DNA of 64,000 bases, taken from NCBI GenBank assembly GCA_035503515.1, contig DATJTJ010000036.1, positions 1 to 64,000 of the forward strand. Reading direction: 5' to 3'. The notes below the pieces were generated by a model that was given only the letters and a program-made list of their open reading frames with translations, did no database searches and was not told the DNA's origin. Origin of the DNA: DAIDKA01 sp035503515. GTDB taxonomy: Bacteria > Pseudomonadota > Gammaproteobacteria > Steroidobacterales > Steroidobacteraceae. Below are positions 25,817-35,473 of the stretch, one piece after another; position 1 is the first letter of the stretch, and every line of letters starts with the position of its first letter. Position numbers and translations under genes: made by a program.

Positions 25817-26038
25817 TCAGTCGGACAGGGCCTTCAGGTCACGCAACAGGGCATTGCGTCCCCGCTCGACCCGGTCGAGGCGCTGCGCTGCATCGCGCAG
25901 GGCGAACAGGTCCTTCACATGGGCGTCATGCAGCCGGCGGTAGGCGGCCCGCGCGGCCAGCCACTGCCGGGTGGCACTCTCAAAACGTACGGACAGTTCG
26001 CGTCGCATGTTGATGATCGACATGGAAGTCAGCGCCAT
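25817..26038 (-). CDS. Small helical protein of unknown function
   Basis: A 73-residue product from ATG 26038, with an AGAGG site 9 bases upstream. It is rich in Arg and Ala with heptad-like spacing (RFESATRQWLAARAAYRRLH) and probably forms one or two long helices. No family recognised. It lies 57 bases upstream of the tautomerase-like gene on the same strand. Confidence 0.5.
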   Translation of the reverse strand: MALTSMSIINMRRELSVRFESATRQWLAARAAYRRLHDAHVKDLFALRDAAQRLDRVERGRNALLRDLKALSD

Positions 26039-26219
26039 TATCGAGACCTCTTGGAGTCGTCGGGGCGAGAGCCTGCACTCACGTTATTACAGAAGTACGA
26101 CATGTACGGCGCAACTGTATGAATTTGCGAGATACGTCTCAGGCGAGCCGGGGTGGATACAATGACCCGGAGGGCCATGAGGCCCCCGGTGCGTAAGGGA
26201 ATGGACCAGGAGTGGGACG

Positions 26220-26960
26220 ATGAGTTCAGTGTCGAAGGTGGCCTTGATCACGGGAGCCGGCAGCGGCATCGGCCGCGCGGTGGCGCTGGCCTTCATGGCC
26301 GACGGTTACCGGGTGGTCCTTGCGGGCCGGCGTGAACCGGCACTGACGCAAGTGCTGGCCGCCGCGGGCGGGGCCGGCCGCGACAGCCTCGCGGTGCCCT
26401 GCGATGTGACGGACCCGGCTTCGGTCAAGGCGCTGTTCGCCAGGATCCACGGCGCGTGCGGCAGGCTGGATGTGCTGTTCAACAACGCCGGCATCGCCGC
26501 GCCGGCCGTGCCGCTGGAGGAGATACCGCTCGCCACCTGGAACGCGGTGGTCGCCACCAATCTGACCGGCGCCTTCCTGTGTACCCAGGAGGCGTTCCGG
26601 ATCATGAAGGGCCAGACGCCGCGCGGCGGCCGCATCATCAACAACGGCTCCATTTCCGCGCACGCGCCGCGGGTGCGGTCGGCGCCCTACACGGCCACCA
26701 AGCACGCCATGACCGGGCTCACCAAGTCCACCTCCCTGGACGGACGCGAATACGACATCGCCTGCGGGCAGATCGACATCGGCAACGCCCGTACGGAACT
26801 CGCCGACAGGCTCGCCAAGGCAAGCGCGGCTCCGGAACCGCTGATGGACGTGGAGCACGTGGCCCAGGCCGTGCTCAACATGGCGCGGCTGCCGCTGTCG
26901 GCCAACGTTCAGTTCATGACCATCATGGCGACCAACATGCCCTTCATCGGGCGCGGCTGA
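26220..26960 (+). CDS. Short-chain dehydrogenase/reductase
   Basis: A 246-residue classical SDR. The Rossmann motif TGAGSGIG is at residues 11-18, NNAG at 88-91, Asn114, and the catalytic Ser144, Tyr157 and Lys161 in SISAHAP and APYTATKHA. It reduces or oxidises a hydroxyl/keto substrate with NAD(P); the substrate is unknown. CAGGAG lies 11 bases before the ATG. It converges on the RND pump gene with only 9 bases between. Confidence 0.92.
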   Translation: MSSVSKVALITGAGSGIGRAVALAFMADGYRVVLAGRREPALTQVLAAAGGAGRDSLAVPCDVTDPASVKALFARIHGACGRLDVLFNNAGIAAPAVPLEEIPLATWNAVVATNLTGAFLCTQEAFRIMKGQTPRGGRIINNGSISAHAPRVRSAPYTATKHAMTGLTKSTSLDGREYDIACGQIDIGNARTELADRLAKASAAPEPLMDVEHVAQAVLNMARLPLSANVQFMTIMATNMPFIGRG

Positions 26961-26969
26961 CGCGGCGTA

Positions 26970-29900
26970 TCAGATGACGGCGGTGTCGCCGGTACCCGCG
27001 GCGCGCCGCAGCTCTTCCTCGAGCTTGCGGGCGCGGCGCTTGGCGCCGATGCGGCGCACGTACAGGTAGACGACGGGCGTGGTGTAGAGCGTCAGCAGCT
27101 GGCTGACGATGAGGCCGCCGACGATGGAGATGCCCAGCGGCCGGCGCAGTTCGGTGCCGTCGCCCGTGGACAGCGCGAGCGGCAGGGCGCCGGCGATGGC
27201 CGCGAAGGTGGTCATCATGATGGGCCTGAAACGCAGCGAGCAGGCGCGCGCGATGGCATCCCGCGGCACCAGTCCCAGGTTGCGCTCCGCATCGAGCGCG
27301 AAGTCCACCATCATGATCGCGTTCTTCTTGACGATGCCGATCAGCAGCATGATGCCGAGGAAGGCGACGAGACTGAGTTCGGTGTTGGTGAGCATCAGGG
27401 CGAGCAGCGCCCCCAGGCCGGCGGAGGGCAGGGTCGAGATGATGGTCAGCGGCTGGGTGAAGCTCTCGTAGAGCATGCCCAGCACGACGTAGATCGCCAG
27501 CAGCGCCGCGAGCAGGATCAGGGGCTGGCCCTGGGAACTTTGCTGGAACAGCTGCGCCGTGCCATAGGCGCTGCCGTGGATGCTGATGGGCATGTGGATC
27601 TGCGCCATGGTCCGTTCGATGGCCGCCATGCCGACGCTCAGCGCCTCGCCTTCGGGAAGATTGTAGGCAAAGGAGGTCGAGATCGAGGTTCCCGTGTGGT
27701 TGACGCTGGTGGGCGTCGTCGATGTGGTGAAGCTGCTGAACGAGGAGAACGGCACCACGGTTTCGGTCGCGGTGCTGACCGCCGCACCCGTGGAGGTATT
27801 GCCGCGCCCTGCATTGGCCAGCGAATTGGAGGCGAGGTTGCGGGCCGCGTCGTTGGCGACGGAACTGGCCGATGTGCTGACGCCCTTGAACGAGGTCGTG
27901 CCGGCGACCGCCTGCGTGGCCTGGGTGCCTGAGATGGCGCCGCCGGCGGTGCTGACGAACAGCTGGTTCAGCACTTCGGGGTACTGCGAGAACTGCGGCG
28001 CCACTTCCAGGACCACGCGGTACTGCTGCGGGTTGTTGGGGTCGTAGATCGTGGACGTGAGCGCCTGGGTGAAGGAGTCGCCCAGGGCGCTGTCGACGAT
28101 GCTCTCATTGATTCCCAACCTCGAGGCCGCGTCCCGGTTGACGACCAGATCGGTCTCGAGCCCTCCGGGCTGCAGGTCGGTATCGACGTCGGTGACCTCG
28201 GGCACGTCCTGCAGGGCCACCTTGAGCTTCTGCGACCACTCGCGCAGCTCGTTCAGGTCATCGCCGAGCAGCGTGTACTGGTACTCGGAATTGCCGGCGC
28301 GACCGCCGCCGCCGCCGCCCAGGTCCTGCACCGCCTGCAGGAACACGATGACACCGTCGATCTGCATGAGCTTGGGACGCAGCCGCGCTATGACCTGGTC
28401 GGCGGAGGCCTTGCGCTCGGACAGCGGCTTCAGGGTGACGTTGAACTGGGCGCTGGCATTGCCGCCGAAGCCGCCGCCGCCCACCGCACCGGCGACGCTG
28501 ACGACCGCGGGATCTTCCTGGATGATCTTGGTCACGCGCTGCAGGCGCGTCTTGATGAAGCCGAAGGAGGCGGTGGCGTCGGCGCGCATGCCGCCCTGGA
28601 GCTGCCCGGTATCCTGCTGCGGAAAGAACCCGGCCGGGATGGCCGTGTACATGTAGACGTTCAGCGCGATGGTCGCCAGCAGCGACAATATGGTGAGCAG
28701 GGGATGATTGAGCGCGAAGCCGAGCGTGCGCTCGTAGCCGCGCCGCATGGATTCGAAGTTGCTCTCGAAGCCGCGCGCCAGGACATTGGGCTTCTTGTGC
28801 CGGTCGCGGCCGAGCAGCTTGGCGCACATCATCGGGGTCGTGGTCAGGGAGATGACCAGTGAGATCAGGATGGCCACCGAGAGCGTGACCGTGAACTCCT
28901 TGAACAGCCGGCCGATGATGCCGCCGAGGAACTGGAAGGGCAGGAACACGGCCACCAGCGACAGGCTCATCGAGATCACGGTGAAGCCGACTTCGCGCGA
29001 GCCCATCAGGGCGGCCTGGATGGGCTTGACCCCGTTCTCGATGTGGCGCGTCACGTTCTCCATGACCACGATGGCATCGTCCACCACGAATCCGGTGGCG
29101 ATGGTCATGGCCATCAGCGAGAAATTGTCCAGGCTGAAGCCGGCCAGGTACATGATGCTGAAGGTTCCCAGCAGCGAAACCGGCACCACGACGGCGGGAA
29201 TCAGCGCGGCCCGGAAACTGTTGAGGAAAATGTAGACCACCAGGATGACCATCATGACCGCGAGCATCAGCGTCTCCTCGACCTGGTGCAGGGAGCCGCG
29301 GATGCTGATGGAGCGGTCCTGGATGACCTCCATGTCGATCTTCTGGTCGATGTCGGCCTTCAGTTCCGGCAGTTCCTTCCGGACCGCATCCACCACGGCG
29401 ATGATGTTGGCGCCGGGTTGCTGGAACACCTGGACCGTGATGGCCGCCTTGCCGTTGTAGATCCCGTAGGTGAGCCGGTTCTGGGTGGCGCCATCCTCCT
29501 TGTCGAGTACCGTCGCCACGTCACGCAGACGCACGACCCCGTTGTTGCGCGTGGCGATGATCAGGTCGCGGTACTGGCTCGCCTCGCGCGCGTTGTCGTT
29601 GGTGTAGATCTGGTAGTGCAGCCCGTGGGCCTCGATGGCGCCCTTGGGGGAATTGGCATTGGCGTTGGAAATGGCGGCCGCGACGTCCGCCAGCCCGATG
29701 CCGTATCTGGAGAGCGCCAGGGGGTTGATCTCGACGCGTACCGCCGGCAGCGCGCTGCCGTTGATGTTGACCACCCCGACGCCGGTGATCTGGGACAGGC
29801 GCTGCGAGATCACGGCATCGGCGGCGTCGTAGATCTGGCCCTGGGTGAGGATGTCCGAGGTCAGCGCCAGGGTGAGGATCGGTGACTGGGAGCTGTTGAC

Positions 29901-30293
29901 CTTGCGATAGGAGGGATTGCTGGTCAGTGCGGAGGGCAGGTCCGCGTGCGCCGCCTCGATGGCGGCCTGCACGTCGCGCGCGGCGCCGTCGATGTCCCGG
30001 TCGATGCCGAAGGTCAGCTGGATGTTACTGCTGCCGACCCGGCTGGTGGAGGTCATGTCGTCCACGTCGGCGATGGCGCCCAGGTGCCGCTCCAGCGGCG
30101 TGGCCACCGTCGCCGCCATCACCTCCGGGCTCGCTCCCGGCAGGCTCGCCGAGACGAAGATGGCGGGCACGTCGATCTTCGGCAGCGGCGCGACGGGCAG
30201 GAAGTTGAAGGCGGCGCCGCCGCCCAGCGCAACGCCGATGGTCAGCAGGATGGTGGCGACCGGCCGGGCGATGAACGGGGCCGAAATGTTCAC
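26970..30293 (-). CDS. RND efflux pump permease 2 (MdtC-like, HAE1 family)
   Basis: Inner-membrane drug/proton antiporter subunit of 1107 residues with twelve membrane segments and two large periplasmic loops (FIARPVATILLT at the N-terminus; GFVVDDAIVVMENVTRHIE in the fourth segment region carrying the proton-relay acids). It starts with GTG 30293, overlapping the preceding permease stop as GTGA. It is longer than its neighbour because of a Ser/Thr/Ala-rich insert of about 60 residues in the second periplasmic loop (27757-27939). Last gene of the efflux operon. Confidence 0.95.
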   Translation of the reverse strand: MNISAPFIARPVATILLTIGVALGGGAAFNFLPVAPLPKIDVPAIFVSASLPGASPEVMAATVATPLERHLGAIADVDDMTSTSRVGSSNIQLTFGIDRDIDGAARDVQAAIEAAHADLPSALTSNPSYRKVNSSQSPILTLALTSDILTQGQIYDAADAVISQRLSQITGVGVVNINGSALPAVRVEINPLALSRYGIGLADVAAAISNANANSPKGAIEAHGLHYQIYTNDNAREASQYRDLIIATRNNGVVRLRDVATVLDKEDGATQNRLTYGIYNGKAAITVQVFQQPGANIIAVVDAVRKELPELKADIDQKIDMEVIQDRSISIRGSLHQVEETLMLAVMMVILVVYIFLNSFRAALIPAVVVPVSLLGTFSIMYLAGFSLDNFSLMAMTIATGFVVDDAIVVMENVTRHIENGVKPIQAALMGSREVGFTVISMSLSLVAVFLPFQFLGGIIGRLFKEFTVTLSVAILISLVISLTTTPMMCAKLLGRDRHKKPNVLARGFESNFESMRRGYERTLGFALNHPLLTILSLLATIALNVYMYTAIPAGFFPQQDTGQLQGGMRADATASFGFIKTRLQRVTKIIQEDPAVVSVAGAVGGGGFGGNASAQFNVTLKPLSERKASADQVIARLRPKLMQIDGVIVFLQAVQDLGGGGGGRAGNSEYQYTLLGDDLNELREWSQKLKVALQDVPEVTDVDTDLQPGGLETDLVVNRDAASRLGINESIVDSALGDSFTQALTSTIYDPNNPQQYRVVLEVAPQFSQYPEVLNQLFVSTAGGAISGTQATQAVAGTTSFKGVSTSASSVANDAARNLASNSLANAGRGNTSTGAAVSTATETVVPFSSFSSFTTSTTPTSVNHTGTSISTSFAYNLPEGEALSVGMAAIERTMAQIHMPISIHGSAYGTAQLFQQSSQGQPLILLAALLAIYVVLGMLYESFTQPLTIISTLPSAGLGALLALMLTNTELSLVAFLGIMLLIGIVKKNAIMMVDFALDAERNLGLVPRDAIARACSLRFRPIMMTTFAAIAGALPLALSTGDGTELRRPLGISIVGGLIVSQLLTLYTTPVVYLYVRRIGAKRRARKLEEELRRAAGTGDTAVI

Positions 30294-33200
30294 GTGGCCG
30301 GGTCCGCCAGGGGTGCGCGCACCGCACCGTCCTCCGCAGCGCCGCCGAAGCGCTTGGCAATGCGGTCGAAGGCCAGGTAGATGACGGGCGTGGTGAACAG
30401 GGTCAGCACCTGGCTCACCAGCAGGCCGCCGACGATGGTCACCCCCAGCGGGTGGCGCAGTTCCGAACCCGTACCGGTGCCGAACATCAGCGGCAGGGCA
30501 CCGAAGATGGCGGCGACGGTGGTCATCAGGATCGGCCGGAAGCGCAGCAGACAGGCCTGGTAGATGGCTTCGCGCGGCGCCATGCTCTGGTTGCGCTGCG
30601 CATCGATCGCGAAGTCGATCATCAGGATGGCGTTCTTCTTGACGATGCCGATCAGCAGGATGATGCCAATGAGCGCAATGATCGTCAGGTCATCCCCGAA
30701 CACGATCAGCGCCAGCAGCGCGCCGATGCCGGCCGAGGGCAGGGTCGAGAGGATCGTGACCGGATGGATGAAGCTTTCGTACAGCACGCCCAGCACGATG
30801 TACATGACCGCCACCGCCGCCAGCAGCAGCAGCAGTTCGTTGGTCAGGTTGTTGCGGAAGGCGAGGGCGGCGCCTTCGAAGGTCGTGGAGACACTGGCCG
30901 GCAGATCCATCGACTGCTCGACCTTCTCGATGGCGTCCACCGCGGCACCGAGGGAGGCGCCGGGCGCGAGGTTGAACGAAACGGTTGCCGCCGGAAACTG
31001 CGCGAGGTGGCTGATCAGCAGTGGCTTTGCCTGCATCTGCACCGTCGCGATGGCCGACAGGGGTACCTGACCGCCGGCGGCGGAGGGGACGTACAGGGAC
31101 TCTAGCGAATTGGTCGACGAATAGGTCTTGGGATCGGCCTCGATGATCACGCGGTATTGATTGGACTGCGTGAAGATGGTGGACACGATGCGCTGACCGA
31201 AGGCGTCGTAGAGCGCGTTGTCGACAGTGCCCACGCTCACGCCCAGGCGTGCGGCGGTGTCACGGTCGATGTTGATCTGGACGGCCAGACCATTGTCCTC
31301 CAGGTTGCTGACGACATCGGCGAGTTCCGGCCGCGCGCGCAGCGCGGCGACCAGTTTCGGCGTCCAGGTCGCCAGCGTGTCCGCACTGGCACTCTCCAGG
31401 AGGAACTGGTACTGCGTGCGGCTGACCGTGTTGTCCAGCGACAGGTCCTGCGAGGGCTGCATGTACAGGGTGGCGCCGGTGACGCCGGCGGTTTCCTGCT
31501 GCAGCCGCTGGATGACCTCCCCGACGGTGGCGCTGCGTTCATCGCGCGGCTTGAGATTGATCAGGAAGCGGCCGCTGTTGAGGGTGACGTTGCTGCCGTC
31601 CACGCCGATGAAGGAGGAGAGACTCACGACATCCGGGTCCTTGAGGACCGCATCGGCGAGCGCCTGCTGCCGCTGTGCCATCGCCTCGTAGGAAATGGAT
31701 TCGGTGGCAACCGAGATGCCCTGGATCAGGCCCGTGTCCTGGTCGGGAAAAAAGCCCTTGGGGATGAGGATGTAGAGACCCGCGGTCACCACCAGCGTGG
31801 CGATCGCGACGATCAGGGTCAGGCCCTGGTGATCCAGCACCCAGGTAAGCTGCCGGCCGTACCAGTCGATGGTCGAGTTCAGCCACCTCGACTGGTCTTC
31901 GTGGTGGCCGGCGGGTTCGGGGTGCCCGGACTTGCGTTGCTTGAGCAGCAGTGCGCACAGCATCGGCACCAGCGTCAGCGACACGACCGCGGAGATGATG
32001 ATGGTCACGGCCAGGGTGACCGCGAACTCGCGGAACAGGCGGCCGACCACGTCCTGCATGAACAGCAGCGGTATCAGCACCGCGATCAGCGACACGGTGA
32101 GCGAAATGATGGTGAAGCCGATCTGGCCCGCACCCTTCAGGGCGGCATCCAGGGGTGGTTCCCCGGCTTCGATGTAGCGCGAGATGTTCTCGATCATCAC
32201 GATGGCATCGTCGACGACGAAACCGGTGGCGATGGTCAGCGCCATCAGCGACAGGTTGTTGAGGCTGTAGCCTGCGAGGTACATGACCGCGAAGGTGCCG
32301 ATGAGCGACAGCGGCACCGAGAGACTCGGGATCATGGTCGCGCGCAGGTCGCGCAGGAACAGGAAGATGACCAGCACCACCAGCAGCACGGCCAGGATCA
32401 TCTCGAACTGCACGTCCTTGATGGAGGCGCGGATGGTGACCGTGCGGTCGGTGAGCGGCTGCACGTCGACGCCGGCCGGCAGTGTCGCCTTCAGCGCCGG
32501 CAGCATGGCGTTGATCTCGTTGACGACGTCGACCACGTTGGCGCCCGGCTGGCGCTGCACGTTGATGATCAGCGCCGGCGTGCGGTTCATCCAGGCCCCA
32601 AGCTTGGTATTTTCCGGCGCCTGGATCAGCGATGCGACATCCTTGAGCCGCACCGGCGCGCCATTGCGGTAGGCAATGACGATATTCGAATACTCCGCGG
32701 CGCTGCGCAGCTGGTCGTTGGTGTTGATGGTATAGGCGCGGGTCGGTCCGTCGAACGTCCCCTTGGGCCCGTTCTGGTTGGCCACGCTGATGGTGGTGCG
32801 CAGGTCGTCGAAGTTCAGGCCGTAGGCGGCGAGCGCCCGCGGGTTGATCACGGCGCGCACGGCCGGACGCTGCCCGCCGCTGATGTTGACGACGCCGACT
32901 CCCTTGACCTGCGAGAGCTTCTCGGCGATGCGCACGTCGGCCATGTCCTCCACTTCGGTCAGCGGCATCACCTCGGAGGTCACCCCGAGGGTCAGCACCG
33001 GCGCGTCGGCAGGGTTGACCTTGGCATAGATCGGCGGCGCGGGCAGATCCTGGGGCAACAGGAACTGGGCGCCGTTGATCGCCGCCTGCACCTCCTGCTC
33101 GGCGATGTCGATCGCGAGTGACAGGTCGAACGTCATCGTGATGACGGAGGCCCCGGCCGAACTGGTCGAGGACATCTGGTTCAGACCGGGCATCTGCCCG

Positions 33201-33412
33201 AGCTGCTTCTCCAGCGGCGCCGTGATCGCGGAGGTGATGACCTCGGGGCTGGCGCCCGGATAGAAGGTCTGCACCTGGATGGTCGGATAGGCGACCTCCG
33301 GCAGCGCCGCCAGCGGCAGGTACTTGTACCCCAGCATGCCGACCACGAGGATCGCCACCATCAGCAGCGTGGTGGCGACCGGTCTGAGGACGAAGATGCG
33401 TGACGGATTCAT
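30290..33412 (-). CDS. RND efflux pump permease 1 (MdtB-like, HAE1 family)
   Basis: A 1040-residue RND pump subunit. Start set at ATG 33412 (MNPSRIFVLRPVATTLLM), which matches the family N-terminus better than the upstream frame opening. The relay motif GFVVDDAIVMIENISRYIE and the standard length are present. The paired, non-identical permease that follows suggests a mixed trimer as in MdtB2C of Escherichia coli. Exports drugs, bile salts or similar compounds with the upstream adaptor; the outer-membrane channel must be encoded elsewhere. Confidence 0.95.
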   Translation of the reverse strand: MNPSRIFVLRPVATTLLMVAILVVGMLGYKYLPLAALPEVAYPTIQVQTFYPGASPEVITSAITAPLEKQLGQMPGLNQMSSTSSAGASVITMTFDLSLAIDIAEQEVQAAINGAQFLLPQDLPAPPIYAKVNPADAPVLTLGVTSEVMPLTEVEDMADVRIAEKLSQVKGVGVVNISGGQRPAVRAVINPRALAAYGLNFDDLRTTISVANQNGPKGTFDGPTRAYTINTNDQLRSAAEYSNIVIAYRNGAPVRLKDVASLIQAPENTKLGAWMNRTPALIINVQRQPGANVVDVVNEINAMLPALKATLPAGVDVQPLTDRTVTIRASIKDVQFEMILAVLLVVLVIFLFLRDLRATMIPSLSVPLSLIGTFAVMYLAGYSLNNLSLMALTIATGFVVDDAIVMIENISRYIEAGEPPLDAALKGAGQIGFTIISLTVSLIAVLIPLLFMQDVVGRLFREFAVTLAVTIIISAVVSLTLVPMLCALLLKQRKSGHPEPAGHHEDQSRWLNSTIDWYGRQLTWVLDHQGLTLIVAIATLVVTAGLYILIPKGFFPDQDTGLIQGISVATESISYEAMAQRQQALADAVLKDPDVVSLSSFIGVDGSNVTLNSGRFLINLKPRDERSATVGEVIQRLQQETAGVTGATLYMQPSQDLSLDNTVSRTQYQFLLESASADTLATWTPKLVAALRARPELADVVSNLEDNGLAVQINIDRDTAARLGVSVGTVDNALYDAFGQRIVSTIFTQSNQYRVIIEADPKTYSSTNSLESLYVPSAAGGQVPLSAIATVQMQAKPLLISHLAQFPAATVSFNLAPGASLGAAVDAIEKVEQSMDLPASVSTTFEGAALAFRNNLTNELLLLLAAVAVMYIVLGVLYESFIHPVTILSTLPSAGIGALLALIVFGDDLTIIALIGIILLIGIVKKNAILMIDFAIDAQRNQSMAPREAIYQACLLRFRPILMTTVAAIFGALPLMFGTGTGSELRHPLGVTIVGGLLVSQVLTLFTTPVIYLAFDRIAKRFGGAAEDGAVRAPLADPAT

Positions 33413-33440
33413 GCGCTGGCTCGATCGAGTGCAGCACTCG

Positions 33441-34808
33441 TCACGGTGGTCCACCGCCGGGCGGTCGGCCGCCGCCGGGAGGCCTGCCGCCGGGCGGGCC
33501 GAAGCCCCCCTGTCCGTTGAAGCGGCGCCGGCGGTTGGAATTCTTCGACTCGTTCTTGTGCTCCGCCTGCGCCTGCGCGCGCGCCTTGGCCACTTCGGCC
33601 GCGGTGGCGTCCGGCAACTGCACCGAGGCCCCCTCGCGCAACCGGTCGCCGCCGTCGGTCACGACCACATCGTTCACGTCGAGCCCGGATTTCACCGCCT
33701 GCACTTCGCCGTCGGTGATGCCCAGTTCCACGGGCCTGACGGAGACCGTGTTGTCGGGTTTGACGAGATAGACGAAGGCGCTCTGGATGCCGTTGGGCGC
33801 CCCGCGACGCACGGCGGAGGCGGGCACCAGCAGCTGGTCCTTCAGGGTCTGGACCAGCATCGAGACGTTCACGAACTGCCCGGGGAACAACGCACCGTCG
33901 GAGTTGTCGAACTCGGCCCGCATTTTCAGCGTGCCGGTGGTGACATCGATGAGCGTGTCGGTATTGGACAGCACGCCGTCGGCGAGATGCTCGGCGTTGT
34001 CGCGGGTGGTGGCCTCGACGGGCAGCTTGGCACCGGCCTTCAGCTGGCGCATGACGTTCGGCACGTTGTCCTCCGGCACCACGAACAGCACCGAGATGGG
34101 ATGCAATTGGGTCACCACGACGATGCCATTGGCATCGCCCGGGGTCACATAGTTCCCCGGATCCACCTGGCGCAGGCCGATCCGGCCATCGACCGGCGCG
34201 GTGATGCGCGTGTAGTTGAGATTGACGTCGGCGGTCTGGATGGCGGCCTTGTCGGATGCGACCGTTCCCTCATCCTGCCCCACCGTCGCCCGCTGCGTGT
34301 CGACCTGCTGCTGGGAGACCGAGTCCTCCTTGATGAGGTCCTCGTAACGCTTCAAGTCCAGGCGGGCATCGGCCAGTGAGGCTTCATCCCGGGACAGGTT
34401 CGCTTTGGCCTGCGCCAGGGCGGCCTCGTAGGGGCGCGGATCGATCAGGGCGATCAGATCACCCTTCTTGACCATCTGCCCTTCGGTGAAATTGACCTTC
34501 TCCATGATGCCGCTGATCTGCGTTTTCACCGTGACGGTGGCCAGCGCCGTCACGGTGCCGATGGAGGGGATCCGGACCGCGATGTCGCCCCGCTTGACCG
34601 TCGCCACCGCCACCGCCACGGCGTTGTTGCGGTTGAAGAAGCCCGTGGGCCGGGTATTGGCCGCGTTCTGCTCCTTGGTGCGATGCAGGAACCAGGCGCC
34701 TCCGATCAGCAGGATGATCAGGCCGACGATGAGCATCCGGTACCGGCGCATGAAGGCCAGGGGCCCGGTGGATTCGACGTTGGTCTGCGGATCAGATTCT
34801 TTCAGCAC
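33441..34808 (-). CDS. RND periplasmic adaptor (membrane fusion protein, MdtA-like)
   Basis: The 455-residue adaptor starts at GTG 34808 after a GGGGAAA site. It has one N-terminal membrane anchor (YRMLIVGLIILLIGGAWFL), a barrel-sandwich region (VKTQISGIMEKVNFTEGQMVKKGDLI), a coiled-coil hairpin with repeated ALAQAKANLSRDEASL, and beta-barrel domains. It links the inner-membrane pumps to an outer-membrane channel. The last 25 residues are a Gly/Pro/Arg low-complexity tail, unusual for the family. First gene of the three-gene efflux operon. Confidence 0.94.
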   Translation of the reverse strand: MLKESDPQTNVESTGPLAFMRRYRMLIVGLIILLIGGAWFLHRTKEQNAANTRPTGFFNRNNAVAVAVATVKRGDIAVRIPSIGTVTALATVTVKTQISGIMEKVNFTEGQMVKKGDLIALIDPRPYEAALAQAKANLSRDEASLADARLDLKRYEDLIKEDSVSQQQVDTQRATVGQDEGTVASDKAAIQTADVNLNYTRITAPVDGRIGLRQVDPGNYVTPGDANGIVVVTQLHPISVLFVVPEDNVPNVMRQLKAGAKLPVEATTRDNAEHLADGVLSNTDTLIDVTTGTLKMRAEFDNSDGALFPGQFVNVSMLVQTLKDQLLVPASAVRRGAPNGIQSAFVYLVKPDNTVSVRPVELGITDGEVQAVKSGLDVNDVVVTDGGDRLREGASVQLPDATAAEVAKARAQAQAEHKNESKNSNRRRRFNGQGGFGPPGGRPPGGGRPPGGGPP

Positions 34809-34834
34809 AATTTCCCCACAAGTCGGAAAACCCT

Positions 34835-34854
34835 CCGGCCACCCTGTCGGCCGG
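34835..34854 (-). promoter_or_regulatory. Hairpin in the leader of the efflux operon
   Basis: Arms CCGGCC and GGCCGG enclose an 8-base loop, 26-46 bases upstream of the adaptor's GTG. It may fold in the 5' leader of the efflux mRNA. No clear promoter elements were recognised in the 242-base gap 34809-35050. Confidence 0.3.
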
Positions 34855-34968
34855 CGTCAGCGCCCCGCTCACATGATTGTTGCCATCTCAAGTGCACGGG
34901 TGGAATGTCGGTTTTGTTACTCACCCAAGCCTCTCGCGGCCGGGAGATTAGCATGCAGGATCGCACGG

Positions 34969-34978
34969 GTTACGTAAC
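34969..34978 (-). promoter_or_regulatory. GTTACGTAAC palindrome upstream of the efflux operon
   Basis: A perfect 10-base AT-containing palindrome in otherwise GC-rich sequence, 160-170 bases upstream of the adaptor start. TetR- or MarR-type repressors of RND operons bind such sites, but no repressor gene is adjacent, so this is only a candidate. Confidence 0.25.
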
Positions 34979-35050
34979 AGAATGTCTGGGATTAACGAAC
35001 TGCTGTCCCGGGGTCACCGGCTGCACCTGGCAGTGCTGAAGCATCCGCTT

Positions 35051-35467
35051 CTAGCGCCGTTTGCGCTCCCCCGCCAGATCGAACCGGGATACGCCGGGTG
35101 GGGCGACCAGCAGCGACGCCCAGCCGTCGGGAGCCCGCGGCGGGTGCCACAGCTGGGTCTGGGGATCCAGGCGGGCCAGCTGCCGGTGGCCTGCCCAGGC
35201 GGCACCGTCGGTCACGTGCAGTCCCTCGAACGGGCCATAGGCGGCGGAGGCCAGACCCGCATTGTTTTCGAAGTAAATGACCACCGGATCCAGGGATTCG
35301 GCGCGGGCGAACTCGGCATCCCGCAGCAGCCAGCGCGACATCCAGGTCGCCACCGCATCGTTGGTGGCACCCCGGCAGAGCATGCTGCCGATGAAGCGGA
35401 AGAATTCCCCCGGTTCGATGCTTTCGGCCGATCCCTCCCCGGGTGAATAGAACCTCAATCGCAACAT
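35051..35467 (-). CDS. Small protein of unknown function paired with the Rieske oxygenase
   Basis: The 138-residue product starts at ATG 35467, six bases after the Rieske gene stop, so the two are surely co-transcribed. It has no signal peptide. The pattern is mixed alpha/beta with EFFRFIGSMLCRGATNDAVA and FENNAGLASAAYGPFEGL. Its place after a ring-hydroxylating-type alpha subunit invites comparison with the NTF2-like beta subunits, but it is shorter and I see no firm match. No function assigned. Confidence 0.65.
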   Translation of the reverse strand: MLRLRFYSPGEGSAESIEPGEFFRFIGSMLCRGATNDAVATWMSRWLLRDAEFARAESLDPVVIYFENNAGLASAAYGPFEGLHVTDGAAWAGHRQLARLDPQTQLWHPPRAPDGWASLLVAPPGVSRFDLAGERKRR

Positions 35468-35473
35468 TGTCCG

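Noticed and set aside
31157..33121. 654-codon plus-strand open frame opposite RND permease 1
   Set aside because: His/Asp/Gly-rich shadow without domains.
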